A DNA stretch of 46,369 nucleotides from Flavobacteriales bacterium (GTDB lineage Bacteria > Bacteroidota > Bacteroidia > Flavobacteriales_D > Parvicellaceae), in the NCBI GenBank assembly GCA_018401455.1, contig JAGYKU010000019.1, positions 1-46,369 of the forward strand. The letters are read 5' to 3'. The notes beneath the pieces are model-generated. The model searched no databases, was not told where the DNA came from, and saw only the letters and a list, made by a program, of their open reading frames with translations. Position numbers and translations under genes: made by a program. Below are positions 9,231 to 18,803 of this stretch, piece by piece (positions within the stretch are counted from its first letter, which is position 1; every line of letters starts with the position of its first letter).

Positions 9231-9983
9231 ATGACTAATTTTTATTTTATTCCATTCATTTTATTTTTTAATAGTTGCGTATCTGAAAGTTCAAATGAAA
9301 ATAATGCAATAGCCAAATTGGAGCAAAAAATGAATCATTTAAACCAAGAGGTGGATAGCTTGAAAAGTATAATTGAGAAACTTCAATCAACTTCATTGAA
9401 TGATTTTAAAATGGATACTTTGCAAACAGAAATTGATTTACAAACTGAAAAAATGGATGCTATCAGTGAAAAAGTGCCAGATAAAACAGAAAAGAAAACT
9501 CCAAAAGAAAAGCCTTCAAAAGTTGAAAAAGAAATAGAAAAAACAACTCCACAAACTTCAGCACTAACAGATACAATCTATCATTATTACGTCAATGGGA
9601 TGGTTTCTGTAAAAATTTTTCCTTGGGAAAATAATGAAAGAACCATTCAACTATTTAATTTGTATGGAGAAAAAACTTACGAAACAAAAGACATCAAACT
9701 CAGTTTTTCAGTAATAAACCATTTGAGTTTTCATTCCAATGGTGGTGTAAGTAAAATTGTAGAATCTACAAATCCCGGAGCAAGTATGTATATGTATAAA
9801 GCAACAATGAAGTTTTCTACTACAAATGACCCAGAAATACGTACAGAAACTAAAACTCCTACTATAACTCTAAAAGATGCAATGAATGAGAAAATCCCAC
9901 TCTTTTGGAATAAGAAAAAACAGATTTGGATTAAACAAGAAGTGAGTATAGAATCTGAAATCCCTGAGGAATATCGTAAATGA
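9231..9983 (+). CDS. Hypothetical coiled-coil lipoprotein
   Basis: The protein has 250 residues from the ATG at 9231. The open frame extends upstream to 9129, but this would overlap the kinase gene and bury the signal peptide. From 9231 it begins MTNFYFIPFILFFNSC, a lipoprotein signal with lipidated Cys16. A short coiled coil follows (about 25-45; LEQKMNHLNQEVDSLKSII), then a Lys/Glu/Pro-rich linker (about 80-110; EKKTPKEKPSKVEKEIEK) and a folded C-terminal domain of about 130 residues (HYYVNGMVSVKIFPW onwards). No family was recognised. Its stop abuts the stop of the convergent O-antigen ligase gene with no gap. Confidence 0.75.
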   Translation: MTNFYFIPFILFFNSCVSESSNENNAIAKLEQKMNHLNQEVDSLKSIIEKLQSTSLNDFKMDTLQTEIDLQTEKMDAISEKVPDKTEKKTPKEKPSKVEKEIEKTTPQTSALTDTIYHYYVNGMVSVKIFPWENNERTIQLFNLYGEKTYETKDIKLSFSVINHLSFHSNGGVSKIVESTNPGASMYMYKATMKFSTTNDPEIRTETKTPTITLKDAMNEKIPLFWNKKKQIWIKQEVSIESEIPEEYRK

Positions 9984-11426
9984 TTATTTTTCTAATTTCT
10001 CTAACTTTTTATGATACACATCTATGGTTACAATGATGGCAATAAAAGTCCATATTGGTACAGAAGCTTTATCAGTATCCATGTAGTTGTTGAGTATTCC
10101 ATGTGTGAAATAGGTAACTAAAGCTAAAAGTAGCATCATCACAATTCTTTTGAATTGTTTGTTTTCCACATTGAGATAAAGTTTGGAAGCGGTATAAAAA
10201 ACAGCAATCAAAATCCAAATTATAGAGATAAAACCTAAAAATCCTTGTTCTGCTAGGCGTCCTAAATATTCACTATGCGCATTTCCTCCTGTGCCAAAAT
10301 TGGTACTGATAATGGTTTTATCACTTGCAGCTTGAAAAGGAGCATAAACCATAGCATAGGTACCAGGACCATATCCAACAATTGGTTTGTTTTTGAACAT
10401 TACTATGGCAGAATTCCATCTGTTCAGTCTTTCTAAATTAGATGCATCAGACGAAACGTTTGACATAGATTCTATTCTTTTACTGAAATCTTCGGTGGTA
10501 TGCTCTGCGTCATTTTTTTTAATCATATAATTGAGTTCAGTCCAATTGATTGCTAAGAAAATTCCTGCTAAAGTTCCTAGATATACTAAGTATCTGAATT
10601 TTATTTTGAATAAAAAAAGTAAATATACCATTCCTGCACCAACCACACTCAACCAAGCTGCTCTAGTATAACTATAAAAAAGTGCTATGGAAAATATAAT
10701 AAGCATTACAAAAAGTAAACTTCTGGTTTCAAATGAAAATTCCTTATTGAAAGTAAGCATTACCACAATTGGAAAAAACAACGCTATAATGGCTCCATAA
10801 GAAGTATGGTCTTTAAAAAATGGACTCATAATCCAATGCCCCGTTTCTTCACTAAATCCATGACTAGCATGTTTGATAACAGTAAACAACAACACAAACG
10901 TAAGTGGAAGCAAATACGCCCAAATGAAACGCATGATATTTTTTTTGTCGAATTTGAAAAACCAAATTCCAAAGAAATAACATGGTATTACAAACCAAAG
11001 TTGTGACAAAAAATATTTAAAGGAAACTATTGGTAATTCACTTGTAAGTGAAGTCAAAAACATCCATGCAAAATGAAAATATATAGCAATACTGATGGGG
11101 TGGTTGATTATTTTTCGATCTCTTTTGGAATTGTCAAGCACTTGTTTGATTAAGAAAATTACCATAATCAAAAAAAGAATGGGTTCGGTAGGTAAATACA
11201 ATCCTACTCCTCCAGAAAGTTCTTCCAAATTTAAAGAAAGTGGCGTGCAAAATGCCACAAATAAAAATAACTTGTCTAGTGAAAATAAAGCAGCAAAAAC
11301 AGTTATTAATGCAAATGGAAGTAAGTTTAGAAAATAAAAATCATGGGTAAAATAAAGCAGACAGTTTATAACTATAAATATAAACCCGGCAATATAAATC
11401 CATTGATTTTTGAGTAAGCTTAGCAA
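9984..11426 (-). CDS. O-antigen ligase/polymerase family membrane protein
   Basis: This 480-residue multi-pass inner-membrane protein (about 11-12 hydrophobic segments) shows the Wzy_C/WaaL-type pattern. A large periplasmic loop of about 100 residues near 300-390 contains RLNRWNSAIVMFKNKPIVGYGPG and AHSEYLGRLAEQGF, where the conserved His of this family sits in the NAHSEYL stretch. Such proteins join or polymerise lipid-linked polysaccharide at the periplasmic face. The first in-frame ATG is about 87 residues in, so the start is taken as TTG at 11426, 4 nt after the stop of the wzz-like gene. This suggests translational coupling. The start codon is uncertain. Confidence 0.85.
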   Translation of the reverse strand: MLSLLKNQWIYIAGFIFIVINCLLYFTHDFYFLNLLPFALITVFAALFSLDKLFLFVAFCTPLSLNLEELSGGVGLYLPTEPILFLIMVIFLIKQVLDNSKRDRKIINHPISIAIYFHFAWMFLTSLTSELPIVSFKYFLSQLWFVIPCYFFGIWFFKFDKKNIMRFIWAYLLPLTFVLLFTVIKHASHGFSEETGHWIMSPFFKDHTSYGAIIALFFPIVVMLTFNKEFSFETRSLLFVMLIIFSIALFYSYTRAAWLSVVGAGMVYLLFLFKIKFRYLVYLGTLAGIFLAINWTELNYMIKKNDAEHTTEDFSKRIESMSNVSSDASNLERLNRWNSAIVMFKNKPIVGYGPGTYAMVYAPFQAASDKTIISTNFGTGGNAHSEYLGRLAEQGFLGFISIIWILIAVFYTASKLYLNVENKQFKRIVMMLLLALVTYFTHGILNNYMDTDKASVPIWTFIAIIVTIDVYHKKLEKLEK

Positions 11427-11430
11427 AATT

Positions 11431-12432
11431 CTAAGAATTATTTTTTGACTTTAAGTTTAACTCTTTTATTTTTTCATAGAAAAGAAGTAAAACAATTACC
11501 AAGAAAATAGTAGAGAAGGTAGAAACAACTACAATTAACCAACGAATTGGATATGATTTTTTGATAGGAACAGTTGCTTCTTCAATTTTAAATTGATGTG
11601 AAATGTTTTTTGTAGCTGAAGTTTCTGCTTGATTAGTAAGAAACGACATCGTGGAAACTCTTGACGCTAAAAGACCTGCTTCTGTGATTAAAGTGTTTAA
11701 TAAACCACCATACTTTTCTGTCATTTCCATTTTTTTGAGATATAAATCTCTTGTAGAAGCATCTTTAGCATTCACCATTGCCAATACTAATCCTTCGTAA
11801 CCGTCTTCTGTCACTACACCTTGACTAGTAAGTGTTGAAATTGAATCTTGCAAAGCAGCCATTTCTTTTTGAAGTGTAATTAAATTTTCTTTTTTGATTT
11901 CATAATCATAAATGGCCCTTTCATGAATGATGTTGTTTTTAGTACTATCAAACAAATCTGCAATATAAGATGCAATCATTACAGCAGTGTCGATATCTTT
12001 GTCCAAAACGCTAATGATAACAGCGCCTTTGTTGTTTCTACTAAAACTAATCAAATCACTATAAGTTTCTGCTAAATCATAGTATTTATATTTGCTTGCA
12101 GTATCAATTTCGTAGTGTTGCATCAAGTTGAATTTTGAAATCACTTTATCTCTAATTTTTGAAGATTCCAAAATTTGAAGCATTTGTTCTGCTTCTGCTT
12201 CTTCTCCAAATCTACCTACTTCTTGATTTTCTGTGATGATTTCACTATAAAATACAGCACTTGCTTTAGTAGGATATATGGTCACTGTTGACTTGTATTT
12301 TTCTTCAATCATTAAGGAAACAATTGATGAAACAACTGCAGCAAGAATTCCAAGTATTAGGATTGGTTTTTTATGTTTCCATAAGAAATCTATAATGTCT
12401 TTTGCATTAAAATTTTCTTTATTGTTTTCCAT
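11431..12432 (-). CDS. Wzz/GumC-type polysaccharide chain-length determinant
   Basis: This 333-residue inner-membrane protein has the classic Wzz layout: an N-terminal transmembrane helix (about 17-37), a long periplasmic alpha/beta and coiled-coil region with YKSTVTIYPTKAS, and a second transmembrane helix near 295-318 preceded by a proline-containing motif (VPIKKSYPIRW). No tyrosine-kinase domain is fused. Proteins of this family set the length of O-antigen or exopolysaccharide chains, usually with a Wzy polymerase, which fits the O-antigen ligase-type gene that follows 4 nt downstream. The two probably form one transcript. Confidence 0.88.
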   Translation of the reverse strand: MENNKENFNAKDIIDFLWKHKKPILILGILAAVVSSIVSLMIEEKYKSTVTIYPTKASAVFYSEIITENQEVGRFGEEAEAEQMLQILESSKIRDKVISKFNLMQHYEIDTASKYKYYDLAETYSDLISFSRNNKGAVIISVLDKDIDTAVMIASYIADLFDSTKNNIIHERAIYDYEIKKENLITLQKEMAALQDSISTLTSQGVVTEDGYEGLVLAMVNAKDASTRDLYLKKMEMTEKYGGLLNTLITEAGLLASRVSTMSFLTNQAETSATKNISHQFKIEEATVPIKKSYPIRWLIVVVSTFSTIFLVIVLLLFYEKIKELNLKSKNNS

Positions 12433-12451
12433 GTGTTTATTTTTAGATGCG

Positions 12452-12459
12452 CAAAAATA
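12452..12459 (-). promoter_or_regulatory. -7 element of the wzz-like gene
   Basis: The minus strand reads TATTTTTG, an exact TAnnTTTG match 19 nt upstream of the wzz-like ATG. No clear -33 partner was found, so confidence is modest. Confidence 0.35.
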
Positions 12460-12514
12460 GTAAACTTAAGTTAATAACCATATATCCAAACAACATAGCA
12501 TATAAATTATTGTA

Positions 12515-12828
12515 TAGAAACAAAAAAAAGGAAGTCCAAAACTGAACTTCCTTTTATAAAGAATATTTAAAGTGATAATTGCTTATTTAGCAACCACCAT
12601 AGATTTAGTTACTTTTCCTTTCGAAGTAGAAAGTGTATAGAAGTAAGTTCCAGCAGCCATATTATCACTGTTGAAAGTTAAAGTATGAGAACCAGCAGTT
12701 CTTACACCTTCGTTCATCACAGCAATTACTTTTCCAGTAAGGTCAGTAATTTCTACCATTACATCTTCAGTAGAAGTTAATGTGTAGTTTACTTGAGTAT
12801 TTCCATTGTAAGGATTTGGGAAATTTTG
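12515..12828 (-). repeat. Duplicated 3' module (copy 1): T9SS sorting domain plus terminator
   Basis: This segment is repeated at 14557-14870. Nucleotide identity is nearly complete from the shared TAGAAAC through the terminator and the last 40 or so codons (to about 12707). It then falls to scattered, mostly synonymous changes up to about 12828. Further upstream the two genes are related only at protein level. The pattern suggests gene conversion or a recent exchange of the sorting module. Confidence 0.75.
12522..12555 (-). terminator. Rho-independent terminator of the first T9SS type A gene
   Basis: On the minus strand a 10-bp stem (AAAAGGAAGT, 12546-12555, with ACTTCCTTTT, 12526-12535) with a 10-nt loop is followed by a run of eight T (12529-12522). 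It starts 27 nt beyond the stop codon. Confidence 0.85.
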
Positions 12829-14475
12829 GTCTATGATGATGTTGCTTTCGTTTTCATTTATAAAAGTAAAGCATGGGTCAGGATCAAAATTTATTCTAAC
12901 AACAATATTCTCAGGGGTTGTAGGAGTTATTAAATTACCTTGTCCGTCAAATCCTAATACTGAACCTTCAGGAGCTTTGCCAGAAGTTGCAAAAGATATT
13001 TCTTCTCCATAATGCCCCGCAAACACTAGAATAATTTCGCCTTGAAATAAATCAATAGGATAATTTAAAACAAATGTTTGTATGTTAGTTATTTGAGAAG
13101 TATTTGTAATGTAATTATCCTCAGTTTCTCCATAGAAGTAAAATTCATTAGAAATAGTATCATATTTATAAATTCGACAATAAACAATTGCGCCTCCATT
13201 TGGAACGCTACCAGATAGTTTAACATCAATTGAACCAGCGCAACTATTCGTCATTATCTCAAAAACATTACCAATACTAAATGCTTCATAATCTGCAGCC
13301 CCTAACCAATTAGAAACAGAACCGGTAGCTGAAGTTCCGTATAAACCAGCTTTGTCTCGAGCATAAATAAAGTTTGAAATGTTTAACGTATCAGTTTTAC
13401 TGTTATCAATAGGGTTGTCATCTGTAATATCAGATGTAAGGGAGTAATTTATAGGATAACTTCCAATGGATGCATTAGGTGTAAATGATGTAGTAGTAAA
13501 TAGTGTATCAGAATTAAGTACAGCGATATCATTGCCAATGGGAGAAGAGTGTGTCGTTCCATCCACAGTTACATCAAGAATTACGTTGGTTTGGGTTTGT
13601 TTGCCATTGTTGGTAATGGAACCAGAAAAATTAAATTCCATAGAAGATAGTGGAAAAAATTGAGGTAATATATAATAAGGTAAACCAAGATTTCCTGAAT
13701 GCATTGAGGCATTGTTTAGAGTTAAGTCATTATCCAAAGCTTCAACAATTTTTACATCATCAATATACCATCCATAAGTAGTCCACCAATCTTGTTGTGT
13801 GCTGTCTGGAAAATTTGAAGTCCAAGAAAATCTAATCCAAACAGACGTAGGGTCGGATTGAATCGCATTTGAAATGTTAACAGAGACCAATTCTGGATTT
13901 GGATAAATGGCAGAAGTGTTGTTGCCTTCAAAAATAGCTTTTTGATTATTGGAATAAACTTCAGTCCAATTTGCACCATCTGTACTAATTAAAACGGATT
14001 GATTGTCATTATTGAGTGCACCAAACTGTTCAAATTGTAGAAAAACTAAATTGTCTCCTTGAGTTAAATCATTTATATCTATAGATGAAGCCGTTGTCAA
14101 ATTGTAAACAACGTCAATTGCTTGCAAATGTCCAATCATATTGCCATTCTGCACTTCTGCAAAATTTCCTCCAGAAATGGAGTTGATTCCATCAGGAAAA
14201 CCATTTTGATTGTACCATGCTTCACTCGTAGCGTTGATATTCCATCCATAATATGGATCAAGTTGGTTGTCATTATCAATTATCCAAGTCGTTGGATCAT
14301 CAAAGTTATCACTCCAAAGTGTATCTCCTAATGCTTTGTTAGTATAGGAATTTTGTTGTTTTGGAAAATTATATTTTAGACTTTTAAAAGTATTTACATC
14401 TCTTGACACAATACTCTTTTGAGTATATGCAGAAAATGATAATAAAATTAAGGTAGTTAAGTAAAATGTTTTCAT
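12583..14475 (-). CDS. Secreted T9SS type A cargo, choice-of-anchor-J-like
   Basis: This 630-residue protein has a signal peptide (MKTFYLTTLILLSFSAYTQ). An N-terminal jelly-roll-like region (about 50-245) includes SDNFDDPTTWIIDND and WWTTYGWYIDDVKIV, reminiscent of choice-of-anchor J/MAM-type adhesion domains. Beta-sandwich repeats follow, then a C-terminal type A sorting domain of about 80 residues (NFPNPYNGNTQVNYTL to KGKVTKSMVVAK) that directs passage through the T9SS and surface attachment. It is a tandem paralogue of the next gene upstream on the same strand, with an almost identical sorting domain. Its ligand is unknown. It has its own terminator and probably its own weak promoter (TACCTTCG upstream). 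Confidence 0.88.
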   Translation of the reverse strand: MKTFYLTTLILLSFSAYTQKSIVSRDVNTFKSLKYNFPKQQNSYTNKALGDTLWSDNFDDPTTWIIDNDNQLDPYYGWNINATSEAWYNQNGFPDGINSISGGNFAEVQNGNMIGHLQAIDVVYNLTTASSIDINDLTQGDNLVFLQFEQFGALNNDNQSVLISTDGANWTEVYSNNQKAIFEGNNTSAIYPNPELVSVNISNAIQSDPTSVWIRFSWTSNFPDSTQQDWWTTYGWYIDDVKIVEALDNDLTLNNASMHSGNLGLPYYILPQFFPLSSMEFNFSGSITNNGKQTQTNVILDVTVDGTTHSSPIGNDIAVLNSDTLFTTTSFTPNASIGSYPINYSLTSDITDDNPIDNSKTDTLNISNFIYARDKAGLYGTSATGSVSNWLGAADYEAFSIGNVFEIMTNSCAGSIDVKLSGSVPNGGAIVYCRIYKYDTISNEFYFYGETEDNYITNTSQITNIQTFVLNYPIDLFQGEIILVFAGHYGEEISFATSGKAPEGSVLGFDGQGNLITPTTPENIVVRINFDPDPCFTFINENESNIIIDQNFPNPYNGNTQVNYTLTSTEDVMVEITDLTGKVIAVMNEGVRTAGSHTLTFNSDNMAAGTYFYTLSTSKGKVTKSMVVAK

Positions 14476-14556
14476 AATTTGAAGTTCAGAGTGTTATGTA
14501 AATAACGAAGGTAAAAAATAATAGTTGCTTAATTCCAAATAATCTTATCAAATATT

Positions 14557-14870
14557 TAGAAACAAAAAAGGAAGTCCAAACTGAACTTCCTTTTATAAAG
14601 AATATTTAAAGTGATAATTGCTTATTTAGCAACCACCATAGATTTAGTTACTTTTCCTTTCGAAGTAGAAAGTGTGTAGAAGTAAGTTCCAGCAGCCATA
14701 TTATCACTGTTGAAAGTTAAAGTGTGAGAACCAGCAGTTCTAACTCCTTCATTCATCACTGCAATTACTTTACCTGTAAGGTCTGTAATTTCAACCATTA
14801 CATTCTCAGTAGATGCCAAAGTATAGTTTACTTGAGTATTTCCATTATAAGGATTTGGGAAGTTTTGACC
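14557..14870 (-). repeat. Duplicated 3' module (copy 2): T9SS sorting domain plus terminator
   Basis: Counterpart of 12515-12828. The most conserved part runs from TAGAAAC at 14557 through the last codons of the gene (to about 14747), including the non-coding terminator hairpin. Conservation outside the reading frame argues for copying of DNA rather than protein-level selection alone. Confidence 0.75.
14564..14594 (-). terminator. Rho-independent terminator of the second T9SS type A gene
   Basis: The stem is AAAAGGAAGT (14585-14594, minus) with ACTTCCTTTT (14566-14575), followed by a T run (14569-14564). The sequence is nearly the same as the terminator at 12522-12555. Confidence 0.85.
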
Positions 14871-16490
14871 AACAAATACTCCATTGTTTTCTTCTTCAAC
14901 AGAAATTGACTCATCAAAATTCAATCTTACACAAATGTTTACTGGATTCGCTAATCCAACTAAACTTCCTGAAGCATCGAAACCAATTACTGATCCAGCA
15001 GGTGCAGCACCAGAAGAAGCAAAAGATATTTCCTCACCATAATGACCCGCAACTACAAGTAAATCATCACCAGCAAATAAATCAACTGGATTGTTTAAAA
15101 TGTAAGTTTGCATGTTAGTAATTTGAGCAGCAGTAGTGATGTTTTTTTCTTCGGTTTCTTCCAAAAGTACATATGAACCAGCACCAGCATCAAATTTGTA
15201 AATTTGACAATAAGTTAAAGCACCACCTGTAGGTACAGTTCCTGCTAATTTAACAGTTACTGCATAAACAGTTTGGTTAGCAACGATGTCAAAGATGTTT
15301 CCAATTCTAAATCCATCTCCAGGTCCTGTTCCAGCCCAGTTTGATACAGATCCGGTAGTTGCAGCACCTGTTAAACCAGCTTTATCACGTGCGTAGATAT
15401 GGTTACTAACGTGCATTGTTTCAGTTCTTGTATTATCAGCCGGTTTATCATCTGGTAAATCAGCACCTACAGAAAAATTAATTGGATATGTCGCAACAGT
15501 AGCTCCAGGATTAAAAGCAGCAGTTGTGAACAAAGTATCAGTTAGTGAAGTTGCAAGATTAAAACCTGTAGCTGAAGTGTAAGTGTTTCCACCAGCAGTT
15601 ACTGTCAATACAGTGTTTGTTTGAGATTGACTTCCATTATTAGAAACAGATCCGTAAAAATTAACATCAGTTAATTGTCCTGTAGGAACAATGTAATACG
15701 GTAATTCTTGAGGTCCTGAATACATTTTTACTCCATTCAAAGTTAAATCATTATCAGGAGCTGTAACGATTTCAACATCATCAATCATCCATCCATAAGT
15801 TACCCATGCATTAGGGTTTGTTTCTGAAGGAAATGCAGATGTCCATGAGAATCTAATCCATACTGTACTAGAGTTTCCAGCAATATAAGGTTGAATATTG
15901 ATTGATTCTTGAGTATGATTAGTGTATGCACTTCCACCTCCTGCTGATAAAACAGGTTTGTCAGAGTTGTCATCAACTAAAATCCAAGATGAACCATCCA
16001 ATGAAATGTAAACTTCTTGTAAATCGTTAAATCTTGCTCCATATTGTTTGTAATCTAAAGTAACAAAATCTGTACCTGCTAAAGTTGCAATATCGATTGA
16101 TGTAGCCGTAGTTAATGTGTATGTAACTCCAATTGCTCCATTAGGCGCTGGGTTAACAACTCCATTATTAACTTGCGCAAAATTTCCGCCAGTGTTGATA
16201 ATTGGCAAAGTCCAACTGTTTGAAGTTGTTCCAATTGTCCATCCAAAAGTTGGTCCTGATTGACCATCGTTATCAATAACCCAAGTTAAAGGATCAGAAA
16301 AGTTGTCAGTCCAAACTGAAACTCTTTGACCTTTGTTTGAATTAGCAATAACATCTTTAGTATTGGTAATGTTTTGTTTAGAGTATTCTAAACTTTCAAA
16401 AGTGTTAGCGTCTCTCGTCACAACACTTCCTTGAGCGATAGCTCCAGTAGAAAAAGCCAAAAGCCCTAATCCTAAGTAGATTTTTTTCAT
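14622..16490 (-). CDS. Secreted T9SS type A cargo, paralogue of the adjacent gene
   Basis: This 622-residue protein has a signal peptide (MKKIYLGLGLLAFSTGAIAQ). Its domain order matches its neighbour at 12583-14475: an SVVTRDANTFESLEY leader, an anchor-J-like jelly roll (WTDNFSDPLTWVIDND; WVTYGWMIDDVEIV), middle beta-sandwiches (HVSNHIYARDKAGLTG; HYGEEISFASSGAAP) and a type A sorting domain nearly identical to the neighbour's. It is probably surface-exposed or released; its binding target is unknown. Because the two genes lie head to tail with separate terminators, tandem duplication followed by divergence of the body is the simplest history. Confidence 0.88.
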   Translation of the reverse strand: MKKIYLGLGLLAFSTGAIAQGSVVTRDANTFESLEYSKQNITNTKDVIANSNKGQRVSVWTDNFSDPLTWVIDNDGQSGPTFGWTIGTTSNSWTLPIINTGGNFAQVNNGVVNPAPNGAIGVTYTLTTATSIDIATLAGTDFVTLDYKQYGARFNDLQEVYISLDGSSWILVDDNSDKPVLSAGGGSAYTNHTQESINIQPYIAGNSSTVWIRFSWTSAFPSETNPNAWVTYGWMIDDVEIVTAPDNDLTLNGVKMYSGPQELPYYIVPTGQLTDVNFYGSVSNNGSQSQTNTVLTVTAGGNTYTSATGFNLATSLTDTLFTTAAFNPGATVATYPINFSVGADLPDDKPADNTRTETMHVSNHIYARDKAGLTGAATTGSVSNWAGTGPGDGFRIGNIFDIVANQTVYAVTVKLAGTVPTGGALTYCQIYKFDAGAGSYVLLEETEEKNITTAAQITNMQTYILNNPVDLFAGDDLLVVAGHYGEEISFASSGAAPAGSVIGFDASGSLVGLANPVNICVRLNFDESISVEEENNGVFVGQNFPNPYNGNTQVNYTLASTENVMVEITDLTGKVIAVMNEGVRTAGSHTLTFNSDNMAAGTYFYTLSTSKGKVTKSMVVAK

Positions 16491-16598
16491 AGTTTTAATT
16501 ATTGTTATTTTGTTAATAAATGCAAAGTAATAAAAAAAGTTGCCTGTGTTATTAAAAAATTATCAAACGGTTAAAAATAAGTTGTTAGTGGTAAAGTA

Positions 16599-18803
16599 TT
16601 AATTTGCTACTTCACTCATGAATTTCAATCTAACCAAACGTAATTCTTGTTCAGAATAATCTCCATCAAATTCTTTTACGGCATCATCAATTGAGTCTGT
16701 TTCTGCATCTTCCATGAAATAATCGAAGATTTCTTCAATGGCGTCTTCATCAAGAATGTCATTGAGATAGTAATCGATATTTAATTTCGTTCCAGAAGAG
16801 ACGATGCCTTCAAGTTCAGTTATAAATTCATCTAAATCTTTTTGTTGACTTTTTGCAATGATATCTAAAGGTAATTTTTTATCAATATTCATGATAATAT
16901 TTACTTTAGAACCGCTTTTATTCACAATTGATTTTACAACAAAATCCTGAGGTCTATCGATTTCGTTTTCTGTAACGTAAGCGCTGATCAATTCAATAAA
17001 TGGCTTCCCGTATCTTTGCGCTTTTCCTGTTCCAACACCATTTACATTTTGTAATTCTTCCAAAGTTATTGGATATTGAATGGTCATATCTTCTAATGAT
17101 GGGTCTTGAAAAACTACAAAAGGAGGGACATTCATTTCTGTTGCTATTTTCTTTCTGAGATCTTTCAACATTTTAAACAATACTTCATCAGCTGAATGTC
17201 CACCTGCAACACCATGTTTTACATGCGTGTCTTCTCCATCAGCATCACTGAAATCATTTTGCTTAATTATCATAAATGATTTAGGATTTTGAATAAATTC
17301 TTTTCCTTTATCAGTTATGTATAATGTACCGTAAGATTCAATTTCTTTACCAATCAATCCTTCTACAATACTCTGACGGATGGCACCACTCCAAAATCCA
17401 TCTTCTTTTTCTTTTCCTATACCGAAATATTTGTAAGTATCGTGTTTATAAGTCTTAATTTCTTGAGTTAATTTTCCAGAAAGTAAATCCACAAAATATT
17501 TCATCTTATGTTTTCCTTCTAAATCCTTAACAGTTTCCAAAAGGGCTTTAATTTCTTCCTTACCTTCAACTTTTTCTTTGGGAAATCTAGAGTTATCACA
17601 CATATCAGCACCTTCTCCATTGATTTCGTCAAATTCTTCACCGAAATAATGTAGTAAGAATTTTCTTCTATTCATACTAGTTTCTGCATAAGAAACCACT
17701 TCTTGTAAAAGTTGAAAGCCAATTTCTTGCTCCGCGAGAGGCTTCCCGTGAAGGAATTTTTCTAGTTTTTCGATATCTTTATATGAGTAGAAGGCCACAC
17801 ACACACCTTCACCACCGTCTCTTCCTGCTCTTCCTGTTTCTTGATAATAACTCTCTAATGATTTTGGAATGTCATGATGAATAACAAACCTTACGTCTGG
17901 TTTATCAATCCCCATTCCGAAAGCAATGGTAGCCACAATTACATCTACGTCTTCCATCAAAAACATATCTTGATGTTTCCCCCTCGAATTTGCATCAAGT
18001 CCTGCGTGATAGGGTAGTGCTTTGATTCCGTTTACATTGAGTACTTCAGCAATTTCTTCTACTTTTTTTCTACTCAAACAATATATAATTCCAGATTTTC
18101 CTGTTCTTTCTTTTATGAATTGAATGATGTTTTTTTGAACATCTTTTTTAGGTCTTACTTCGTAATATAGGTTATGTCTATTAAAAGATGCTTTGTATAA
18201 CTTCGCATCTAGCATACCTAAGTTTTTCTGAATATCGAGTTGCACTTTTTCTGTTGCAGTGGCAGTAAGCGCAATAATTGGAACATTGTCTATGCTTTCA
18301 ATCATAGGTCTTAGTTTTCTGTATTCAGGTCTAAAATCATGTCCCCACTCACTTATACAATGAGCTTCATCTATAGCAAAAAAAGATATTTTTATACTTT
18401 TCAGAAAGTCTAAAGTTTCTTGTTTGGTTAATGATTCAGGTGCAACATATAATAATTTGGTTATTCCAGAGGTAGTATCAGATTTAACTTTGGTAATCTC
18501 AGTTTTATTTAAAGATGAGTTTAAAAAATGGGCGATACTATCATTATCGCTTACTTGTCTAATAGCATCAACTTGATTTTTCATTAGAGCAATAAGAGGT
18601 GAAACAACAATTGCAGTTCCCTCAGACATTAACGCTGGTAATTGATAACAAAGGGATTTTCCGCCGCCAGTAGGCATAATAACAAATGTGTGATTACCTT
18701 CCAACAAGTTTTGAATAACTTCTTCTTGCGCTCCTTTAAATTTGTCGAATCCAAAATAAGTTCTTAAGGCTTCTTTTGGTTCCATTAATGTTGTTTGTGT
18801 CAT
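16599..18803 (-). CDS. recQ: ATP-dependent DNA helicase RecQ (long form with RQC and HRDC)
   Basis: This 734-residue SF2 3'-5' helicase acts in recombination and stalled-fork repair. Motifs include Q-motif FGFDKFKGAQ, Walker A MPTGGGKS (43-50), DEAH box (145-148), LTATAT, and motif VI QETGRAGRDG. The RQC winged helix follows, then an HRDC domain (about 520-600; LRKKIATEMNVPPFVVFQD) and a C-terminal acidic region. In the zinc subdomain (RRKFLLHYFGEEFDEINGEGADMCDN) only one of the usual four cysteines remains, so zinc is probably not bound. A second, shorter RecQ with intact zinc cysteines lies at 33385-35300. Confidence 0.96.
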   Translation of the reverse strand: MTQTTLMEPKEALRTYFGFDKFKGAQEEVIQNLLEGNHTFVIMPTGGGKSLCYQLPALMSEGTAIVVSPLIALMKNQVDAIRQVSDNDSIAHFLNSSLNKTEITKVKSDTTSGITKLLYVAPESLTKQETLDFLKSIKISFFAIDEAHCISEWGHDFRPEYRKLRPMIESIDNVPIIALTATATEKVQLDIQKNLGMLDAKLYKASFNRHNLYYEVRPKKDVQKNIIQFIKERTGKSGIIYCLSRKKVEEIAEVLNVNGIKALPYHAGLDANSRGKHQDMFLMEDVDVIVATIAFGMGIDKPDVRFVIHHDIPKSLESYYQETGRAGRDGGEGVCVAFYSYKDIEKLEKFLHGKPLAEQEIGFQLLQEVVSYAETSMNRRKFLLHYFGEEFDEINGEGADMCDNSRFPKEKVEGKEEIKALLETVKDLEGKHKMKYFVDLLSGKLTQEIKTYKHDTYKYFGIGKEKEDGFWSGAIRQSIVEGLIGKEIESYGTLYITDKGKEFIQNPKSFMIIKQNDFSDADGEDTHVKHGVAGGHSADEVLFKMLKDLRKKIATEMNVPPFVVFQDPSLEDMTIQYPITLEELQNVNGVGTGKAQRYGKPFIELISAYVTENEIDRPQDFVVKSIVNKSGSKVNIIMNIDKKLPLDIIAKSQQKDLDEFITELEGIVSSGTKLNIDYYLNDILDEDAIEEIFDYFMEDAETDSIDDAVKEFDGDYSEQELRLVRLKFMSEVAN

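Noticed and set aside
10806-11337. Plus-strand frames within the O-antigen ligase gene
   Set aside because: Shadows of a multi-pass membrane protein with no independent evidence.
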